Shown here: positions 1 to 7,364 of the stretch, in pieces
Layout: each line of letters begins with the position of its first letter
Position numbering within the stretch: position 1 is the first letter of the stretch
Assembly (NCBI RefSeq): GCF_900010725.2
Contig: NZ_LR734880.1
Location: 119,531-183,530 of the forward strand
Origin: Planktothrix serta PCC 8927
Lineage (GTDB): Bacteria; Cyanobacteriota; Cyanobacteriia; Cyanobacteriales; Microcoleaceae
DNA: 64,000 bases
Reading direction: 5' to 3'
Translations under genes and position numbers: made by a program
The notes under the pieces: generated by a model
Database searches by the model: none
Told to the model about the DNA's origin: nothing
The model's input: the letters and a program-made list of their open reading frames with translations, nothing else

Positions 1-460
1 AAGAATATAACCTCTTGAAACTCATCATCAAGTCAATATTCTCTGACTTTATTAAAAATGATAACAAATTTTACCATCAAATTTTTAAAATTTATTTACA
101 ATTTTATTAGAGCTAAAGTTAAAAAGACTTTTGGCTTTTCCCACCCTATTTTTTATCTAACATCTGGGTAAATTATCTAAAATTCCCCTAGATTTTTTTT
201 AACACCCTATTGTTTTTATACTTAGACAAATTATTTAAAACTTTTATCTAAGTAACAAGAATTGCTTTTGGTTTACCAATGGGAGCGACTTAGAATATGC
301 CGATAAAATTACCTGAACACAGGTATTAGAAGGGTAGTGAGAGTTAGATTAAAACAATTTTTGCCCTATTTTTTCAAGTTTTTCCAACTTTTTAATCTTG
401 TTTAAATAACTTCAATAGCAGTTTTCAGAGTTTAGGGTTTAGAGTTTAAAGTGTGAACTA
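1..460. other. AT-rich stretch without a recognisable gene
   Basis: No convincing reading frame is visible on either strand. The stretch is strongly AT-rich. It contains two loosely similar copies of a short block, CACCCTATTTTTTAT at about 142-156 and CACCCTATTGTTTTTAT at about 203-219, each followed within about 10-15 bases by an AAATTAT(C/T)TAAAA run. It lies outside the left boundary of the TnpB element. I assign no function. Confidence 0.5.
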
Positions 461-490
461 CCTACACCGCCCTAATCGGGTCGGTGTAGG
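461..490. repeat. Right-end hairpin of the TnpB element
   Basis: A perfect 9-bp inverted repeat, CCTACACCG (461-469) and CGGTGTAGG (482-490), encloses a 12-nt loop containing ATCGGGTC. The tnpB stop codon (462-464, read on the minus strand) lies inside the stem, so the last residues of TnpB, DPIRAV, are encoded by the hairpin. IS200/IS605-type elements carry subterminal hairpins at both ends that are recognised as single-stranded DNA, and the TnpB guide RNA normally runs through this end. The loop shares ATCGGGTC with the hairpin at the other end. Confidence 0.6.
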
Positions 491-1538
491 CTTCCGAATT
501 CACAGACCGATGCCCCTTACTTTTACAAGCAGGTGGACTTACACAGCCTCCATCGGCAAAGACGGGGTTCCCTCCGCCTTCAGTTAATATTCTGATTCCT
601 TCATTCCTGATGTTAAGTGCAGCGTTAATATCACGGTCATGGTGAGTATGGCAATTTGGACAAGCCCATTCTCTGATATCCAGAGACAACTCATCTAGGA
701 CATGACCACAACTCGAACAAGTTTTGGAGCTAGGGAAAAAGCGATCAATTTCTACAAGTTCGCCGTTTTTTTGCTTCAACTTGTAATCAATAAAGTTGAC
801 GAATTTTCCCCAACCTACATCAGATATTGCTTTGGATAGCTTCCGGTTTTTAACCATCCCCTTGACGTTGAGGTTTTCAACGACAATCACTTGGCTTTCG
901 TTTACCAATTCTCTTGCTAATTTATGCAAGAAATCTTGGGGATTGGCATATTTAGTTGCGCTATCTCCGTCATGAACAATTGCAAAATCTTTTAACCCCA
1001 GATCAATCCCAATAATATTATCTCCCGACTGTTTAACGTCAGTTCCTTCCACTTCACATAAAATTGAAGCAAAGTATTTATCAGTCGAAGTTTTGGAGAT
1101 TGTTACCGTTTTAATTTTCCCCGTAATTTCTCGGTGAAATATCGCTTTAATTTCACCAATCTTAGGGACTTTTAGATATTCACCGTTAACGGTAACACTT
1201 TGAGGATACTGAATTGATTGCTTGTGATGTTTAGATTTGAAATTGGGAAATTTAGCTCGTCCCTCAAAAAAGTTTTTGTAGGCTCTATCTAAGTTAATTG
1301 CTACGCACTGAAGAACCGATGAGTAGCAATCCTCTTTGAGCCAAGGATATTCTTTTTTGAGTTGAGGGAGCATTCCCTTATAAGATGCTAATTTTAGGCT
1401 TTTGCCAGTTTCTTGATAGTGCTGAATACAGGCGTTTAAGGCAAAATTCCAATACCACCTCGCACAGCCAAATGATTTGGCTAATGCCAATTCCTGTTCG
1501 GCTGTTGGATAGAGCCTGACCTTTGTAGCCTTCAGCAC
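462..1538 (-). CDS. tnpB: TnpB-type RNA-guided nuclease with internal deletion
   Basis: TnpB of the IS200/IS605/IS607 group, a RuvC-fold RNA-guided DNA nuclease that helps keep its element at the donor site. Visible are the helix-turn-helix-like N-terminus, RuvC motif I (GIDLGLKDFA, D179), RuvC II (VVENLNVKGM, E221), a zinc ribbon (CSSCG and CPNC, about 274-296) and RuvC III (HDRDINAALNI, D303). At 358 residues it is short. Only 42 residues separate D179 and E221, against roughly 85-90 in characterised TnpBs; ANP (198-200) runs straight into QDFLHKL where families carry a basic helical segment. The start is GTG at 1536-1538, preceded by TCACCTCCT on the plus strand (AGGAGGTGA on the coding strand), a near-perfect ribosome binding site. 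No tnpA is adjacent. The deletion is in frame, so a protein can be made, but its activity is doubtful. Confidence 0.88.
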   Translation of the reverse strand: MLKATKVRLYPTAEQELALAKSFGCARWYWNFALNACIQHYQETGKSLKLASYKGMLPQLKKEYPWLKEDCYSSVLQCVAINLDRAYKNFFEGRAKFPNFKSKHHKQSIQYPQSVTVNGEYLKVPKIGEIKAIFHREITGKIKTVTISKTSTDKYFASILCEVEGTDVKQSGDNIIGIDLGLKDFAIVHDGDSATKYANPQDFLHKLARELVNESQVIVVENLNVKGMVKNRKLSKAISDVGWGKFVNFIDYKLKQKNGELVEIDRFFPSSKTCSSCGHVLDELSLDIREWACPNCHTHHDRDINAALNIRNEGIRILTEGGGNPVFADGGCVSPPACKSKGHRSVNSEAYTDPIRAV

Positions 1539-1544
1539 TTTAAA

Positions 1545-1553
1545 TCACCTCCT
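1545..1553 (-). promoter_or_regulatory. Strong ribosome binding site deciding the tnpB GTG start
   Basis: On the minus strand this reads AGGAGGTGA, complementary to the 3' end of 16S rRNA, six bases before the GTG at 1536-1538. It supports GTG as the real start of the tnpB frame. Confidence 0.75.
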
Positions 1554-1650
1554 TTTTTTAATGATCACCAATTATTGAACATTCTAGTCCCTGACCGCAA
1601 TTCTGTTACTGAGCCTGCGATGCCCTGAGCTTGCCGAAGGGTCGAAGTAT

Positions 1651-1678
1651 CCCACGACCTCATCGGGTCAGTCGTGGG
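1651..1678. repeat. Left-end hairpin of the TnpB element
   Basis: CCCACGAC (1651-1658) and GTCGTGGG (1671-1678) form a perfect 8-bp stem with a 12-nt loop, CTCATCGGGTCA. The loop shares ATCGGGTC with the hairpin at the other end of the element. This fits the subterminal hairpin of an IS200/IS605-type element, giving an approximate element extent of 461-1678. Confidence 0.55.
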
Positions 1679-2206
1679 GCACGCATGCGGAAGAAGCTAA
1701 AACCTGGAAATCAATGATTGTTTCCCAACGCTGCGCGAACAGGCTAAAAGCGAAAACCCGTTAAAACGGGTTCATGCAGATCAGAATTTAGTCATCTTTA
1801 GATTTAGATCCCTCACTATATATATAGCAGGGAACAGGGAACAGGGAACAGGGAACAGGGAACAGGGAACAGGGAACAGTAAGAAGTGAAAGGGTTTCAG
1901 GGTTTAAAAATGTCCTAACCGTAATGCGTAGCGCTATAGCAGGGAACAGCTTAACTCGGAACACCGCAGGTTCATAGGGGTGTACGGCGCACGGTTTTAG
2001 CATCAGTCTATGTCCTAACACCCCAGGCGCGACTGCTATATGTCCATCTGGTTATTACATAACTTTGTCTGACAGCCCTCTTAATTGCATAACAACAGGA
2101 AACCCCTCACCCCAAACCCCCATGAATACATAACAAATGGGAGGACTACCAGAAAGTATGTAAAAAAATGTAACAAGGGCTACCATTATGCAAATAGTCG
2201 AGTTAT
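1679..2206. other. Gene-poor spacer with simple repeats
   Basis: No credible gene. It contains the CAGGGAA heptamer array (separate entry) and a stray extra heptamer-like unit near 1936-1948. A minus-strand open frame over the array would encode PVPCSLF-type repeats and is a translation of the repeat, not a gene. Confidence 0.6.
1828..1879. repeat. Heptamer tandem repeat (CAGGGAA)n
   Basis: Seven exact copies of CAGGGAA (1828-1876) followed by a partial CAG. This is a typical cyanobacterial short tandemly repeated repetitive (STRR) sequence with a 7-bp period. It is prone to copy-number change by slippage. Confidence 0.9.
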
Positions 2207-2220
2207 TGTATACCTATACA
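2207..2220. promoter_or_regulatory. Palindrome TGTATA-CC-TATACA, candidate operator
   Basis: A perfect 6-bp inverted repeat with a 2-bp spacer ends 16 bp before the ATG of the ribbon-helix-helix gene. Genes of that fold usually repress themselves through short palindromes next to their promoter. The position fits; binding is inferred. Confidence 0.4.
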
Positions 2221-2236
2221 CAGAAAAGTTAAAACG

Positions 2237-2752
2237 ATGTGTGCCAAACGACTGACTATTGCCATCCCCAATGGGTTGTATGAGCGATTGCAGACTGTTA
2301 AACAAGAAATCAACATATCTGGCGTGTGCCAGGAGGCTTTAAACATGGCGATTACACTCAAAGAAACCCAAACCCAAGCATTAACCTTCAACCACCAACA
2401 ACTGATTGACCGCCTGAAACTGGAAAAGAAACTGTTAGTGGCGCAAATCAAAGAACAAGGTCGGAAATTAGGCATTAAATCCGCCATGACCCTTTCCTAT
2501 AAAGAATTCCAACGCATCGAACGCCTCAGTCAAGGTCATGTCAGAATCGAAGCCAGTTCCTTTGCGGGGATGTGGAAATTATTAGCCAGTCGTCAACCTG
2601 AGAAAAACATGGAATTTGAAGGTGAAGAATTACGCGAAATGGCATCTTTGAATGAGGAGAACAAAGCAATTTTTGTCGAAGGTTGGATGGAAGGCGTATT
2701 AACGGTTTGGAATCAAATTAAAGACGAACTTAATAATGTGGAAGCCGAATAA
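2237..2752 (+). CDS. Ribbon-helix-helix protein with an internal second start
   Basis: Residues 3-36 (KRLTIAIPNGLYERL followed by two short helices) look like a CopG/CcdA-type ribbon-helix-helix DNA-binding fold. The rest (about 37-171) is an unrecognised helical domain containing LGIKSAMTLSYKEF and, near the C-terminus, FVEGWMEGVLTVW. The annotated ATG has no clear ribosome binding site. Met37 (ATG 2345-2347) is preceded by a perfect AGGAGG (2331-2336) with 8-nt spacing, so a shorter product lacking the DNA-binding part may also be made. The gene at 3022 is a paralogue of exactly this shorter product. An upstream palindrome suggests self-repression. The role is unknown; an antitoxin-like or plasmid-type regulator is possible. 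Confidence 0.75.
   Translation: MCAKRLTIAIPNGLYERLQTVKQEINISGVCQEALNMAITLKETQTQALTFNHQQLIDRLKLEKKLLVAQIKEQGRKLGIKSAMTLSYKEFQRIERLSQGHVRIEASSFAGMWKLLASRQPEKNMEFEGEELREMASLNEENKAIFVEGWMEGVLTVWNQIKDELNNVEAE
2331..2347 (+). promoter_or_regulatory. Internal ribosome binding site and start inside the RHH gene
   Basis: AGGAGG at 2331-2336 lies 8 nt before an in-frame ATG at 2345-2347 (Met37). The same AGGAGG, the same spacing and the same surrounding codons (SG-CQEAL-MAI) occur before the start of the downstream paralogue, where they are the only start available. Confidence 0.55.
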
Positions 2753-2863
2753 AATCCAGGGATTTAACCTAATGAATTCATTTCAAAGGGCTAATCATGA
2801 TTCGACTATTCCTATTGTTAAAAACTCTGAATTTTGTCAAACAACCCAAATGCGGTTAGCAGT

Positions 2864-2969
2864 AACTATAGCATTTTTAGATCACTTGTGAATTATTAGA
2901 TACAAAAGTAATCGATTTTTTAAATACGAAATAGAGAGAGTTTACAAGTTCGATCAGATTGCTATAGTT
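2864..2969. mobile_element. Candidate 106-bp MITE-like element
   Basis: The ends form a perfect inverted repeat, AACTATAGCA (2864-2873) and TGCTATAGTT (2960-2969). The match continues imperfectly inward (GATC and ACTTG blocks) for about 25 bp. There is no reading frame inside. It sits exactly where the DNA-binding half of the downstream paralogue would be expected. Confidence 0.45.
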
Positions 2970-3021
2970 TTCCCCTTTTTAACTTATTTACTAATCTGGC
3001 AAATGCCAGGAGGCTTTAATT

Positions 3022-3423
3022 ATGGCTATTTCTCTACAAGAACAAATCACTGCCACCTTTGATTCTCAATCCTTAGTTCAACGCTTACGCGAAGACAAAA
3101 AAACCATAGCAGAACAAGTCCAAGAACAAGGTTTTAATTTTGGGATTAAATCGGCGAGTAGTTTATCTTATCAAGAATTTCACCGGATTGAAAATCTGAA
3201 TGTTGCCGGGATTGATATTGACTCAGAAGCATTTGCCGAATTGTGGGATTTTTTAGATAATCACCACTATCAAAATCAAAATCGTTTAGAATCGGGTGAA
3301 TTGAGTCATTTATTACCCGATGATGATCAAAATAAATTAACATTTGTTAAAAGTTGGATGGCAGGAGTTTTATCAGTTTGGCATGAAATTAAAAATAAAG
3401 TTGATAGTGAAGATGGGGAATAA
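3022..3423 (+). CDS. Paralogue of the RHH gene lacking the DNA-binding domain
   Basis: A 133-residue protein collinear with residues 37-171 of the 2237 gene: MAISLQEQ against MAITLKET, GIKSASSLSYQEFHRIE against GIKSAMTLSYKEFQRIE, and FVKSWMAGVLSVW against FVEGWMEGVLTVW. In frame upstream the codons still spell SGKCQEALI, matching SGVCQEALN of the first gene, until a TAA at 2992-2994. The gene is therefore a 5'-truncated copy that starts at the equivalent of Met37, using the AGGAGG at 3008-3013. The function is unknown. It might compete with or modulate the full-length protein. Confidence 0.7.
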   Translation: MAISLQEQITATFDSQSLVQRLREDKKTIAEQVQEQGFNFGIKSASSLSYQEFHRIENLNVAGIDIDSEAFAELWDFLDNHHYQNQNRLESGELSHLLPDDDQNKLTFVKSWMAGVLSVWHEIKNKVDSEDGE

Positions 3424-3469
3424 TTGACTGCGAAATTTTCTGTTTGTTTTCAGTCAAAAAACATTAAAC

Positions 3470-3500
3470 TGTAGAGACGTAATTACACAACGTTTCTACA
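3470..3500. repeat. Dispersed TGTAGAGACG palindrome
   Basis: TGTAGAGACGT at one end and ACGTTTCTACA at the other form an imperfect inverted repeat of 31 nt. It is related to the copies at 10254-10283, 38922-38976 and 54489-54518. Confidence 0.55.
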
Positions 3501-3511
3501 GCTTTTTATTT

Positions 3512-3587
3512 GTAGTGAGTCCTTCAGGACTCTAAGTTTGTAGTGAGTCCTTCAGGACTCTTAGAAAGCCCTGAAGGGCTTACTACG
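3512..3587. repeat. Cluster of CCTTCAGGACT / CCCTGAAGGGCT palindromes
   Basis: Two direct copies of a GTAGTGAGTCCTTCAGGACT unit are followed by the related AGCCCTGAAGGGCTTACTAC (3567-3586). The latter recurs at 24948-24967 and 53347-53366. It could form hairpins in the transcript tail of the gene at 3022. Confidence 0.65.
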
Positions 3588-3589
3588 GT

Positions 3590-3844
3590 TTAAAGTTCAA
3601 GAAACTGGGGCTTAGATTCAATAGATTCTGGATAATTTTCGGGGTCTTGTTGATGATTTTGGGGGGATGAATTAGAACCTAAAGTGAATGTTACGATTAG
3701 AGCGATCGCAATAATAATAATAAATGTCCAGACGGGATCAGAATGTTCAATATGTCGCTCTTTTCCGCAAGCTAAACAGACCCAGTGATTACTATTATGG
3801 CTGTTTTGAATCCATTTACAACGTAAACCATTACATTTTTTCAT
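3590..3844 (-). CDS. Small zinc-ribbon membrane protein, hypothetical
   Basis: Eighty-four residues. The N-terminus has four cysteines in a CX3C...CX2C arrangement (C4, C9, C23, C26 approximately), suggesting a zinc ribbon. A single hydrophobic helix follows (about 38-56, rich in Ile), then a polar tail. The start is supported by AGGAGG just upstream on the minus strand (near 3855-3860). I do not recognise the family. Confidence 0.55.
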   Translation of the reverse strand: MKKCNGLRCKWIQNSHNSNHWVCLACGKERHIEHSDPVWTFIIIIAIALIVTFTLGSNSSPQNHQQDPENYPESIESKPQFLEL

Positions 3845-3938
3845 AATCTTTGAACCTCCTGATTAATTGTGTTTTTGTGGCGGTAGAATTTTGTGTTTCT
3901 TGCCCCCCTTGCTTGGTAAGGGAGGTTGGGGGGGTCAT

Positions 3939-4871
3939 CTATTTTTGGTTGGGGGATAAGTTGTAACGAATTAGGGCGAAAATTAATAAGAAAATGGCGA
4001 ACCATTGCCCGAATGTTGCGGTTTGTTGGAACATTAAGGTGGCAATTAAGAATTGACCTGTGGGGGAAAGTAAGTTAAAAATACCGATGGTTGTAGTGGG
4101 AACATTCCAACGGGGGTTAACAGCTTCGGCTTGTAATAAAATCGGGATTAAAGAAACTAAACTCACCAGCAATAATAAAAGCCATTGTCCGAGGTTTAGT
4201 TCAAATACAGTTGAACTAAAGGCGGGCATAATATTTAAGCTGAACACGGCTAACGGTGCTGGTAATAACAGGGTTTCTAAGGTGACTAAGGTGATGCTAT
4301 TGTTGATCTGTTTAGCGGCGGATTTTCGGGCAATAATAACTAAAGCGAAAGTTAAGCCAATACTGACGAGGAAAAACAGGGATAACGGATCGGTAATCAC
4401 TTGACTGGCGAAAAGTGCGATCGCAATCATTCCTAACCCTAACGCTTGTTTTTTCTGGCGGTTTAAGGGTTCTTTTAAGATAAAATAGGAGAGAAAAGCC
4501 GTTGCAATGGTGCAGAAAAACATTCCCGCAGAGGCGACTTTTTGATAGTTTAAAAGAATCGCTGGATAGAATACGGCTAAATGCAGTAAATATGCACCGC
4601 CAGAAGCGATTAAACTGCGGCAAATTTCGGGTTTACGACCCAAGTTAATCAGTTCTGCAAATTTTCCGCGTAGGGCAAAAATGATTAATAATAAGGTTAA
4701 TACCGCGAGGATACGGACACAAATCGTTAAATAGCAGGGGGAAAAGGAAACCTGTTTAATTAAAATCGTATAAAACGCCCAAAGCGTAGGGGAAGCAATG
4801 GCAGAAATTAAGCCAAAGTTAATGGAAATATTAGCCACAATAGGGGGGCTTTTTTGAAGGTTTGTAGCCAT
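3939..4871 (-). CDS. EamA/DMT-superfamily permease
   Basis: A 310-residue integral membrane protein with about ten hydrophobic segments in two similar halves, the layout of drug/metabolite transporters (EamA, RarD-like). The N-terminal half has GLISAIASPTLWAFYTILIKQ and the second half starts near residue 160. The start ATG at 4869-4871 follows a short spacer. It stands alone between a small membrane protein and an unrelated operon on the other strand, so the substrate cannot be inferred. Confidence 0.85.
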   Translation of the reverse strand: MATNLQKSPPIVANISINFGLISAIASPTLWAFYTILIKQVSFSPCYLTICVRILAVLTLLLIIFALRGKFAELINLGRKPEICRSLIASGGAYLLHLAVFYPAILLNYQKVASAGMFFCTIATAFLSYFILKEPLNRQKKQALGLGMIAIALFASQVITDPLSLFFLVSIGLTFALVIIARKSAAKQINNSITLVTLETLLLPAPLAVFSLNIMPAFSSTVFELNLGQWLLLLLVSLVSLIPILLQAEAVNPRWNVPTTTIGIFNLLSPTGQFLIATLMFQQTATFGQWFAIFLLIFALIRYNLSPNQK

Positions 4872-4958
4872 TTGTCGTACTTCTTTTATCAGGACGACAC
4901 CACCCTATAAAGGGGTTTAATCCCCCGAAAGTTTCCCCCGTGATCGCTGAAATGCTGC

Positions 4959-4964
4959 TATAAT
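4959..4964 (+). promoter_or_regulatory. Candidate -10 element TATAAT (TGCTATAAT)
   Basis: A consensus TATAAT with an upstream TG (extended -10 form) lies about 75 bp before the ATG at 5041. No strong -35 is visible. It probably drives the overlapping pair at 5041-7327. Confidence 0.4.
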
Positions 4965-5040
4965 CGGGGTTAGAAATCGGGGAAAGCCAGAAACCCTGGG
5001 GAAATGGAAAAATTTTTTTAGGGAAACGGGGAAAGCACCA

Positions 5041-5838
5041 ATGAACAAAACACCAAAGGGCAAAAAAAATCGTTCCTATGGAGTCGGTGTTAAATATTGG
5101 GTGAAGGGATTATTTAAAGTCTTGCTGGAGTTAGCGGAAGAATCTGAGAATTGGCTATCAACGAATACAGTTATTATTGAAAATTTGAAGATTGATATTT
5201 TTTGCGAGAACAAAGTTAAAGGTCGAGTCAAACGTCAAGATAAACAATCAATTACCCCAGAACAGGTCAAGGAAGCACTGAATCATTATTTTTCAGAATT
5301 TTTAGAAATATTAGAAGATAAACGTAAGGTAAAAAAAGGTCGAGGTGCGGATATTTGGGAATTTAAGTTAACGTTATGGTGTGAAGATTTAAACGGAAAT
5401 TTAGAGTGTTTTGATCAAAAATGGGAAGCTAAATATCGAGAATGGTTTCCTGAAAATGAAAAAAATTTAGATCAAGATAGTCCAGTGAGTATACTCAGCG
5501 ATAATAAAGTTCCTTCTTATGGTTTGAATTTAACTGAGCATAAACAAAATAGAAAGTTAGGTGATAGATCTATTACTAATTTTACCCCTACTATTATCAA
5601 TAATCATAATTTAAACATTAATCAATTAAACGATTCTTATCCTGCTGATATCCGTGCTTGCCAAAAATTAATTTATTTGTTAAAATCAGAACTATATGGT
5701 AAAAAATCTGAAAGCATAGATGAGGGAGTTTGCTCTCTAACAACTCAAGAAATTCATCAAATTATAGAATTAGTAAATAATCTTGAAGAACAAATTGATA
5801 ATATAGAGGTTAATAAAAATCATGAGCAACCTAGTTAA
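5041..5838 (+). CDS. Unrecognised protein, translationally coupled to a TPR gene
   Basis: A 265-residue, mostly soluble protein. The N-terminal part (about 1-125: VKYWVKGLFKVLLELAEE, ITPEQVKEALNHYF, GRGADIWEFKLTLW) looks like a compact alpha/beta module. It is followed by an Asn-rich linker (about 165-200) and a C-terminal helical or coiled-coil stretch. I recall modules like the first one preceding NB-ARC or TPR proteins in cyanobacteria, but cannot name a family. It overlaps the next gene by 17 bp, so the two are probably co-translated and work together. Confidence 0.65.
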   Translation: MNKTPKGKKNRSYGVGVKYWVKGLFKVLLELAEESENWLSTNTVIIENLKIDIFCENKVKGRVKRQDKQSITPEQVKEALNHYFSEFLEILEDKRKVKKGRGADIWEFKLTLWCEDLNGNLECFDQKWEAKYREWFPENEKNLDQDSPVSILSDNKVPSYGLNLTEHKQNRKLGDRSITNFTPTIINNHNLNINQLNDSYPADIRACQKLIYLLKSELYGKKSESIDEGVCSLTTQEIHQIIELVNNLEEQIDNIEVNKNHEQPS

Positions 5839-7327
5839 TGAAAGCAATCTAAATTTATTTTTTGAAAAAGCTGAATCTTATGAATTTTTAGGATTGTATA
5901 AAAAAGCAAAAAAAATTTATTTAAAAATTCTGCGAAATTCAAAAAAGAATAGTAATAAAGCTACTGAAATTAGAGTTTTATGTAACTTAGGTAATATTGA
6001 ACAATTATTAGGTGACTATAGCAAAGCTATTGATTATTACCAACACAGTTTAATAATTTCTCAGGAAATTGGTGATATAAGATGTCAGGGTAATATTCTA
6101 GGCAATTTAGGGAATGTCTATCAAGCATTAGGTGACTCTAGCAAAGCTATTGATTATTACGAACACAGTTTAATAATTTCTCAGGAAATTGGTGATATAA
6201 GATGTCAGGGTAATATTCTAGGCAATTTAGGGAATGTCTATCAAGTATTAGGTGACTATAGTAAAGCCATTGATTATTATCAACAAAGTTTAATAATTTC
6301 TCAGGAAATTGGTGATATAAGTTCTCAGGGTAATGCACTCGGCAACTTAGGAATAAGTTATCAAATTTTAGGCAAGTACAAAAATGCCATGAGCTTTTTT
6401 GGGCAGCAATTACAAATTGCTCAGGAGATAGGGGATATCAGGATGGTAGCAAATAGCTTAAATCAAATAGCAGGATTATACTATTCTCAAGGAGATTATA
6501 ATCAAGCCGAACCCTTATACCAGAGAGCACTGGCTATTGATGAAAAATCCCTCCCCCCCGACCATCCCCAATTGGCGAGTTCCCTCAATAACTTAGCGGG
6601 ACTCTACTATTCCCAAGGGCGATACTCAGAAGCCGAACCTCTTTATTTAGAAGCGGTAGCCATCATCCGCCAAGCTTTACCCCCCAACCATCCCGACTTA
6701 GCCACCTCCCTCAATAACTTAGCTCAACTCTACTATTCCCAAGGACGGTACTCAGAAGCCGAACCCCTTTATTTAGAAGCGGTAGCCATCATCCGCCAAG
6801 CTTTACCCCCCAACCATCCCGACTTAGCCACCTCCCTCAATAACTTAGCTCAACTCTACTATTCCCAAGGACGGTACTCAGAAGCCGAACCTTTGTACCA
6901 AAGATCACTGGCTATTGTAGAAACAGCCCTCCCCCCCGACCATCCCCAATTAGCAAACCACATCAACAACTTAGCTGGACTCTACGAATCCCAAGGACGG
7001 TACTCAGAAGCCGAACCTTTGTACCAAAGAGTGCTGGCTATTGATGAAAAATCCCTCCCCCCCGACCATCCCCAATTAGCAAACCACATCAACAACTTAG
7101 CTGGACTCTACGAATCCCAAGGACGGTACTCAGAAGCCGAACCCTTGTATATCCAAGCGTTGAGAATTGTGATGCAGAAATTGGGGGAAAATCATCCGAA
7201 TACGCAGACTGTTTGGGAAAATTATCGAATATTTTTAAGCAAGGTTTTAGAAGAACAGCGTACTGAGGAATTATCGGAGGAATGGAGTTTAGAAATCATT
7301 CAGAAAATGTTAGATGGGGAGGGATAG
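5822..7327 (+). CDS. Tetratricopeptide repeat protein (kinesin-light-chain type)
   Basis: A 501-residue repeat protein. After an N-terminal helix pair come 40-residue TPR units (GNLGNVYQALGDSSKAIDYY type, about 45-200), then 42-residue kinesin-light-chain-type units (NNLAGLYYSQGRYSEAEPLY, about 210-450), each with PPDHP or PPNHP between helices. Several units are nearly identical at DNA level (120-bp and 126-bp periods), showing recent unit duplication. There is no catalytic domain. Such proteins usually act as scaffolds. Its partner is likely the overlapping upstream gene; the reading frame begins 17 bp before that gene ends. Confidence 0.85.
   Translation: MSNLVNESNLNLFFEKAESYEFLGLYKKAKKIYLKILRNSKKNSNKATEIRVLCNLGNIEQLLGDYSKAIDYYQHSLIISQEIGDIRCQGNILGNLGNVYQALGDSSKAIDYYEHSLIISQEIGDIRCQGNILGNLGNVYQVLGDYSKAIDYYQQSLIISQEIGDISSQGNALGNLGISYQILGKYKNAMSFFGQQLQIAQEIGDIRMVANSLNQIAGLYYSQGDYNQAEPLYQRALAIDEKSLPPDHPQLASSLNNLAGLYYSQGRYSEAEPLYLEAVAIIRQALPPNHPDLATSLNNLAQLYYSQGRYSEAEPLYLEAVAIIRQALPPNHPDLATSLNNLAQLYYSQGRYSEAEPLYQRSLAIVETALPPDHPQLANHINNLAGLYESQGRYSEAEPLYQRVLAIDEKSLPPDHPQLANHINNLAGLYESQGRYSEAEPLYIQALRIVMQKLGENHPNTQTVWENYRIFLSKVLEEQRTEELSEEWSLEIIQKMLDGEG
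6010..6345. repeat. 120-bp intragenic tandem repeats (TPR units)
   Basis: About three near-identical 120-bp units, recognisable by GGTGATATAAGATGTCAGGG, repeat in phase with the 40-residue TPR. Near-identity at third codon positions points to recent duplication or gene conversion. Confidence 0.8.
6590..7150. repeat. 126-bp intragenic tandem repeats (TPR units)
   Basis: Four to five 126-bp units, each with TCAGAAGCCGAACC and a CCATCCC block, are in phase with a 42-residue kinesin-light-chain TPR. Two adjacent units are almost identical. The base composition is more GC-rich than in the N-terminal repeats of the same gene. Confidence 0.8.
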
Positions 7328-7364
7328 GAAAAGACTTTTGACATTGTTTGAGGAGAGTGCTAGG

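Noticed and set aside
1788..2021. Minus-strand open frame with PVPCSLF repeats
   Set aside because: It is only the translation of the CAGGGAA heptamer array; no ribosome binding site and no protein-like features outside the repeat.
2203..2487. Minus-strand frame opposite the RHH gene
   Set aside because: Antisense shadow; the plus-strand gene has a paralogue and clear conserved pattern.
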